Shown piece by piece: positions 52,116 to 54,842 of a stretch of DNA of 54,842 bases. The notes under the pieces were generated by a model. The model worked only from the letters and a program-made list of their open reading frames with translations. It did no database searches and was not told where the DNA came from. Both the position numbers and the translations under genes were made by a program. The DNA comes from Ignavibacteriales bacterium (GTDB lineage: Bacteria > Bacteroidota > Ignavibacteria > UBA10030): the NCBI GenBank assembly GCA_016186715.1, contig JACPLA010000019.1, positions 1 to 54,842 of the forward strand. Reading direction: 5' to 3'. How positions within the stretch are numbered: position 1 is the stretch's first letter; the number at the start of each line of letters is the position of its first letter.

Positions 52116-53543
52116 ATGTTCACCGACCTCAGGCAACGGCACGGCGAAGCGAGAGTCCTCGCTTTTCCGTTCGCCCTGGTTCTTGTTCTGGCTGGCTGCG
52201 AATCGCCACCCGTGGTTCCGGAGGGATCCAAGGCGTTCCCGGTTGTGCGGAATATTTCGATCCAACCGTCCCCCTACAATGAAGTCTCCGTCATCGTAAC
52301 GGCGTCGGTGAAGAACGTCGTGTTGGCGGCCGCTAAGTTCCAATCGCAGGAACACGGCGTTGAATCCACTCCATTTTTGCCTGTCTCCGGAGAATCACTG
52401 CGAATCCCCGTGTATGGACTTCGCGGCTCGACCTCGTACACGATGCGTATCTTGGTCCGCCTGAATTCTGGCCAAGAAGTGCTGAGCGAGTCTGTACAGA
52501 TTCAAACTCGAGATCTTCCGGACGACATTCCCTCGCTGGTCGTGCAGTCCCACATTCAACCGACCCCCGGATATGTCATGATAGGTTTTATTGGAGCTCC
52601 CGTGCTGCCCCGGTATGCAATCATTGTCGACAATCAAGGACGTGTGGTTTGGTACCGTCAGTTTCATTCTGCCGTGGCGGACTTCCAGCTTCAACCGAAC
52701 AACAACTACACGCTCTATGGGAGCCTGGCGGGAGAAAGCCAGCGATTCTATGAACTCGACCGCAACGGCGATGTCGTTGGGGAATATCTCTCGGTGGCGA
52801 GCCCGGAGACGGGTGTCCACGAACTGCGCCTGTTTCCAATTGGCCACGCTCTTTACGGGGTTGACAGACGAATCATGGACCTTTCGCACATGGGCGGACA
52901 AGCAATCGCTGAAGTGCGGGGCGTCGTCATTGAACTCCGGAGAGAGGGACGACCGTTGTTCACGTGGAATACGTTTGATCACTTCGAAATTACCGAGGCT
53001 TCAGACGAGATTAGCCTGGCTGGAGCTTCGGTGAACCCATGGCACAGCAATGCGATCGAAGTCGATTCCGACGGCCATTTGCTCGTTTCGTTTCGGAATT
53101 CCGACGAGGTGACAAAAATCGACTCGGAGACAGGAACGATCATCTGGCGGCTTAACGGCAAGAAAAATCAATTTACTTTTCTGAACGATCCGCTCTCCGG
53201 TTTTTCTCACCAGCACGGTATTCGACGGTTGCCGAATGGCAACATTATTCTTTTCGATAACGGGAACCTGCACACCCCTCCCCAGAGTCGCGCGGTGGAG
53301 TACCGGCTCGATGAAGCAGCCCTGACAGCGACTCTTGTATGGGAATACAGGCCTGTGCCCTCTTTGTTCGGCGCCGCGACGGGATTTGCCCAGCGGCTTG
53401 CGGATGGGAATACCCTGATATGCTTCGGCACGGCAAACCGCATCCAGGAAGTTACCCCCGACGGGAGCGTTCAGTGGGATCTGGAACTCACAACGGGAGG
53501 ACAGTTTTTCTACAGGGCTCTGAGAATCGATTCTCTTTACTGA
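52116..53543 (+). CDS. arylsulfotransferase (ASST)-like lipoprotein, copy 2
   Basis: The 475-residue protein has a lipobox (ALVLVLAGC), an N-terminal beta domain (~45-135) and an ASST-family propeller-like domain. Blocks match copy 1 at 41332-42759 almost line by line: AIIVDNQGRVVWYRQF, NPWHSNAIEVDSDGHLLVSFRN, GTIIWRLNGKKNQF, GFSHQHGIRRL, NIILFDNGNLH. In true ASSTs periplasmic His and Arg residues carry sulfate from phenolic donors; the conserved H in NPWHSN and SHQH is compatible. Activity unproven. No ribosome site precedes the ATG. Confidence 0.85.
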   Translation: MFTDLRQRHGEARVLAFPFALVLVLAGCESPPVVPEGSKAFPVVRNISIQPSPYNEVSVIVTASVKNVVLAAAKFQSQEHGVESTPFLPVSGESLRIPVYGLRGSTSYTMRILVRLNSGQEVLSESVQIQTRDLPDDIPSLVVQSHIQPTPGYVMIGFIGAPVLPRYAIIVDNQGRVVWYRQFHSAVADFQLQPNNNYTLYGSLAGESQRFYELDRNGDVVGEYLSVASPETGVHELRLFPIGHALYGVDRRIMDLSHMGGQAIAEVRGVVIELRREGRPLFTWNTFDHFEITEASDEISLAGASVNPWHSNAIEVDSDGHLLVSFRNSDEVTKIDSETGTIIWRLNGKKNQFTFLNDPLSGFSHQHGIRRLPNGNIILFDNGNLHTPPQSRAVEYRLDEAALTATLVWEYRPVPSLFGAATGFAQRLADGNTLICFGTANRIQEVTPDGSVQWDLELTTGGQFFYRALRIDSLY

Positions 53544-53769
53544 GGCTCCGTAGTCCCTCCACACTCTTTGCCCCGGCTGTCTGGCCTGTCAACTTCGACT
53601 TGAAAAGAACTTGTCTGGGATAGCGCCCGCCGCCAGTCCTGCTTCATTCCCTTCTGTACCTCCAAGAAATGTCGCTGACTGGAAGGACACGACAATTTCC
53701 CCCCCGGCGCCGTTACACGGGACTATGGCATCGCGGATTTTGCCATTTCCCCGGGGGCAAACAATTTCC
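53544..53769. other. intergenic stretch with a structured segment
   Basis: No credible gene is seen in the ~320 bases up to lrp. From 53692 to 53769 the 9-mer ACAATTTCC occurs twice (53692-53700, 53761-53769). ATGGCA (53725-53730) can pair with TGCCAT (53741-53746), and the C-rich 53696-53706 can pair with CCGGGGG at 53751-53757. It ends exactly at the lrp -35. Confidence 0.45.
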
Positions 53770-53798
53770 TTGACAGAACGGCCGGAGAACCTTATATT
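53770..53798 (+). promoter_or_regulatory. promoter of lrp-glnA
   Basis: TTGACA (53770-53775), 17-base spacer, TATATT (53793-53798), the same near-perfect pair as at the respiratory operon. Expected start near 53805, about 60 bases before the regulator start. Confidence 0.85.
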
Positions 53799-53865
53799 TG
53801 TAGGTGAATTACCCACGCGACTTTACTTATTTAAGAAATTACTCGTTTTTCCTTAGTAAGTGAAT

Positions 53866-54342
53866 ATGCTGCTGGACGACATCGATGTGAAGATTCTTGA
53901 TCTGCTTCAAAAGCATGGCCGGACAAGGCGGAACGACCTCGCCGAGAAGGTCGGTCTTTCGCTCCCTGCGGTGAGTGAGCGACTTCGCAAGCTTGAAGAG
54001 GCTGGAATCATTACCGGATATTTCGCGAAGATTGATCACAAGAAGGTGGGGAAGGATATTACAGCTTTCATCACCGTGACAGTCGATTCTTCAAAGCACT
54101 TCGGCGCGTTTGTCGATCATGCGAGTAGCACCGACGAAATTCTCGAGTGCCATGCGATAACCGGGGATGGAACACACGTCTTGAAGATACGCACAGAGAA
54201 CACGGCGAGTCTGGAAAAGCTGCTGGCCAAGATCCAGTCCTGGCAGGGAGTCGTCAAGACCACCACCAACGTTGTCCTTTCAACCTCGAAGGAGATGTTG
54301 CGAATCAAGATTACCAATCACAAACAACCTACTCACCATTAA
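53866..54342 (+). CDS. Lrp/AsnC-family transcriptional regulator
   Basis: The 158-residue protein has an N-terminal helix-turn-helix (DIDVKILDLLQKHGRTRRNDLAEKV ... PAVSERLRKLEEAGIITGYFA) and a C-terminal RAM domain (ECHAITGDGTHVLKIRTENTASLEKLL). Lrp/AsnC proteins sense amino acids such as leucine, asparagine or glutamine. Its location just before glnA suggests control of glutamine synthetase. A GTG two codons upstream (53860) is an alternative start; neither has a clear ribosome site. Confidence 0.92.
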   Translation: MLLDDIDVKILDLLQKHGRTRRNDLAEKVGLSLPAVSERLRKLEEAGIITGYFAKIDHKKVGKDITAFITVTVDSSKHFGAFVDHASSTDEILECHAITGDGTHVLKIRTENTASLEKLLAKIQSWQGVVKTTTNVVLSTSKEMLRIKITNHKQPTHH

Positions 54343-54356
54343 TTTCGGGAGACTGT

Positions 54357-54842
54357 ATGGCAACCGCGACAAAAAGCAAGGCGCCCTCCGGCGTGGAGAA
54401 GGTCTTTGCCATGATGAAAGACCGCGACGTCAAGGTCATTGATTTGAAGTTCTGCGACATGCTCGGACAGTGGCAGCATTTTTCTGTCACGACAAGTGAA
54501 TTCTCTGAAGAGGTCTTTGAGGACGGCATTGGTTTTGACGGATCGAGCATTCGCGGCTTTCAAAAGATCCACGAAAGCGACATGCTCCTTTTTCCCGATC
54601 CCGCTTCGGCGTTTGTGGATCCCTTTACCGCCGTCCCGACGCTGAGCCTCACATGCGATGTTGCCGACCCGATCACACGCGAAAGTTACTCGCGCGACCC
54701 GCGACACGTTGCACGAAAAGCTGAAATGTACCTGAAATCCACAGGCATTGCCGATACTGCTTACTTCGGCCCGGAGCCCGAATTCTTCATTCTGGATAAT
54801 ATCCGCTTCGACCAGTCCTACCATTGCGGCTATTACTACATA
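54357..54842 (+). CDS. glnA: glutamine synthetase type I, N-terminal part (runs off window)
   Basis: The first 162 residues are present and open to the window end. They contain VIDLKFCDMLGQWQHF, GIGFDGSSIRGF (the conserved type I N-domain) and the start of the catalytic region AYFGPEPEFFILD, where the Glu residues bind metal. The ATG at 54357 has GGGAG six bases upstream, 14 bases after the regulator stop. It makes glutamine from glutamate and ammonia, feeding among others TrpG. The Tyr adenylylation site, if any, is beyond the window. Confidence 0.95.
   Translation, partial: MATATKSKAPSGVEKVFAMMKDRDVKVIDLKFCDMLGQWQHFSVTTSEFSEEVFEDGIGFDGSSIRGFQKIHESDMLLFPDPASAFVDPFTAVPTLSLTCDVADPITRESYSRDPRHVARKAEMYLKSTGIADTAYFGPEPEFFILDNIRFDQSYHCGYYYI

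Noticed and set aside
53589-53856. Short frames on both strands between the second ASST-like gene and lrp
   Set aside because: They contain the promoter and structured segment and have no motifs.
54339-54824. 161-residue minus-strand frame at the right edge
   Set aside because: Antisense of glnA, whose N-terminal motifs are unambiguous.
1-54842. CRISPR arrays, prophage, restriction or toxin-antitoxin systems
   Set aside because: No regular repeats with spacers, no phage structural genes and no such enzymes were recognised anywhere in the window.

Overview
The window is about 54.8 kb of a moderately GC-rich (roughly 54% by eye), densely packed bacterial chromosome. The cell is Gram-negative: it has apolipoprotein N-acyltransferase, lipobox proteins and a heptosyltransferase-like GT9 enzyme. 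It is aerobic, with a Rieske/cytochrome b complex, an A-type haem-copper oxidase and haem A synthesis, and it has a bacillithiol ligase (BshC). A kinase-less PASTA protein, an acid-tailed NusA and this style of oxidase operon suggest the FCB superphylum, perhaps an Ignavibacteria- or Bacteroidota-like lineage. That placement is inference, not proof. Promoters look like TTGnnn-N17-TATATT, unlike the classical Bacteroidetes TTTG/TAnnTTTG pattern.

Layout. 1-160: 3' end of an IS4-type transposase, then tRNA-Leu(GAG). 316-1083: exported TPR protein with a strong terminator. 1439-9378: a tightly overlapping mixed operon (acyP, ispF, DedA, PAP2 phosphatase, lnt, ltaE, thioesterase, trpE, trpG, LOG protein). 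9469-18679: the translation/RNA operon rimP-nusA-infB-rbfA-truB-ribF-rpsO-pnp, in which truB is broken by a small deletion. 18754-21169: aroA and an orphan sugar-type ABC ATPase. 21191-22825 (minus): bshC.

23192-37977 is a respiratory super-locus. A strong promoter precedes a 2[4Fe-4S] ferredoxin, a Rieske protein, split cytochrome b (b6-like plus subunit IV-like) and an octahaem cytochrome c with a coiled-coil stalk. A cupredoxin follows, then oxidase subunits I, III and IV, two tiny membrane proteins, subunit II, haem A synthase, haem O synthase, an ABC-2 transporter pair and a DUF420/CtaM-like protein. Together these encode a menaquinol-to-oxygen electron chain and part of its assembly machinery.

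41203-37970 (minus) is a nucleoside salvage operon (cdd, tdk, nupC, punA). 49307-41332 (minus) is a surface-glycan-type operon: nucleotidyltransferase-like protein, B12-binding radical SAM enzyme, methyltransferase, GT9, GT4, GT2, ending in a translationally coupled arylsulfotransferase-like lipoprotein. On the plus strand follow a PASTA protein, rpe, nagA and a second arylsulfotransferase-like lipoprotein paralogous to the first. The window ends with an Lrp/AsnC regulator and the 5' part of glutamine synthetase.

Most interesting: the octahaem five-repeat cytochrome c in a ferredoxin-headed bc-oxidase operon; the truB deletion; the glycan operon coupled to one of two arylsulfotransferase-like lipoproteins; a promoter-plus-terminator leader in front of rimP-nusA; and a uniform promoter signature.
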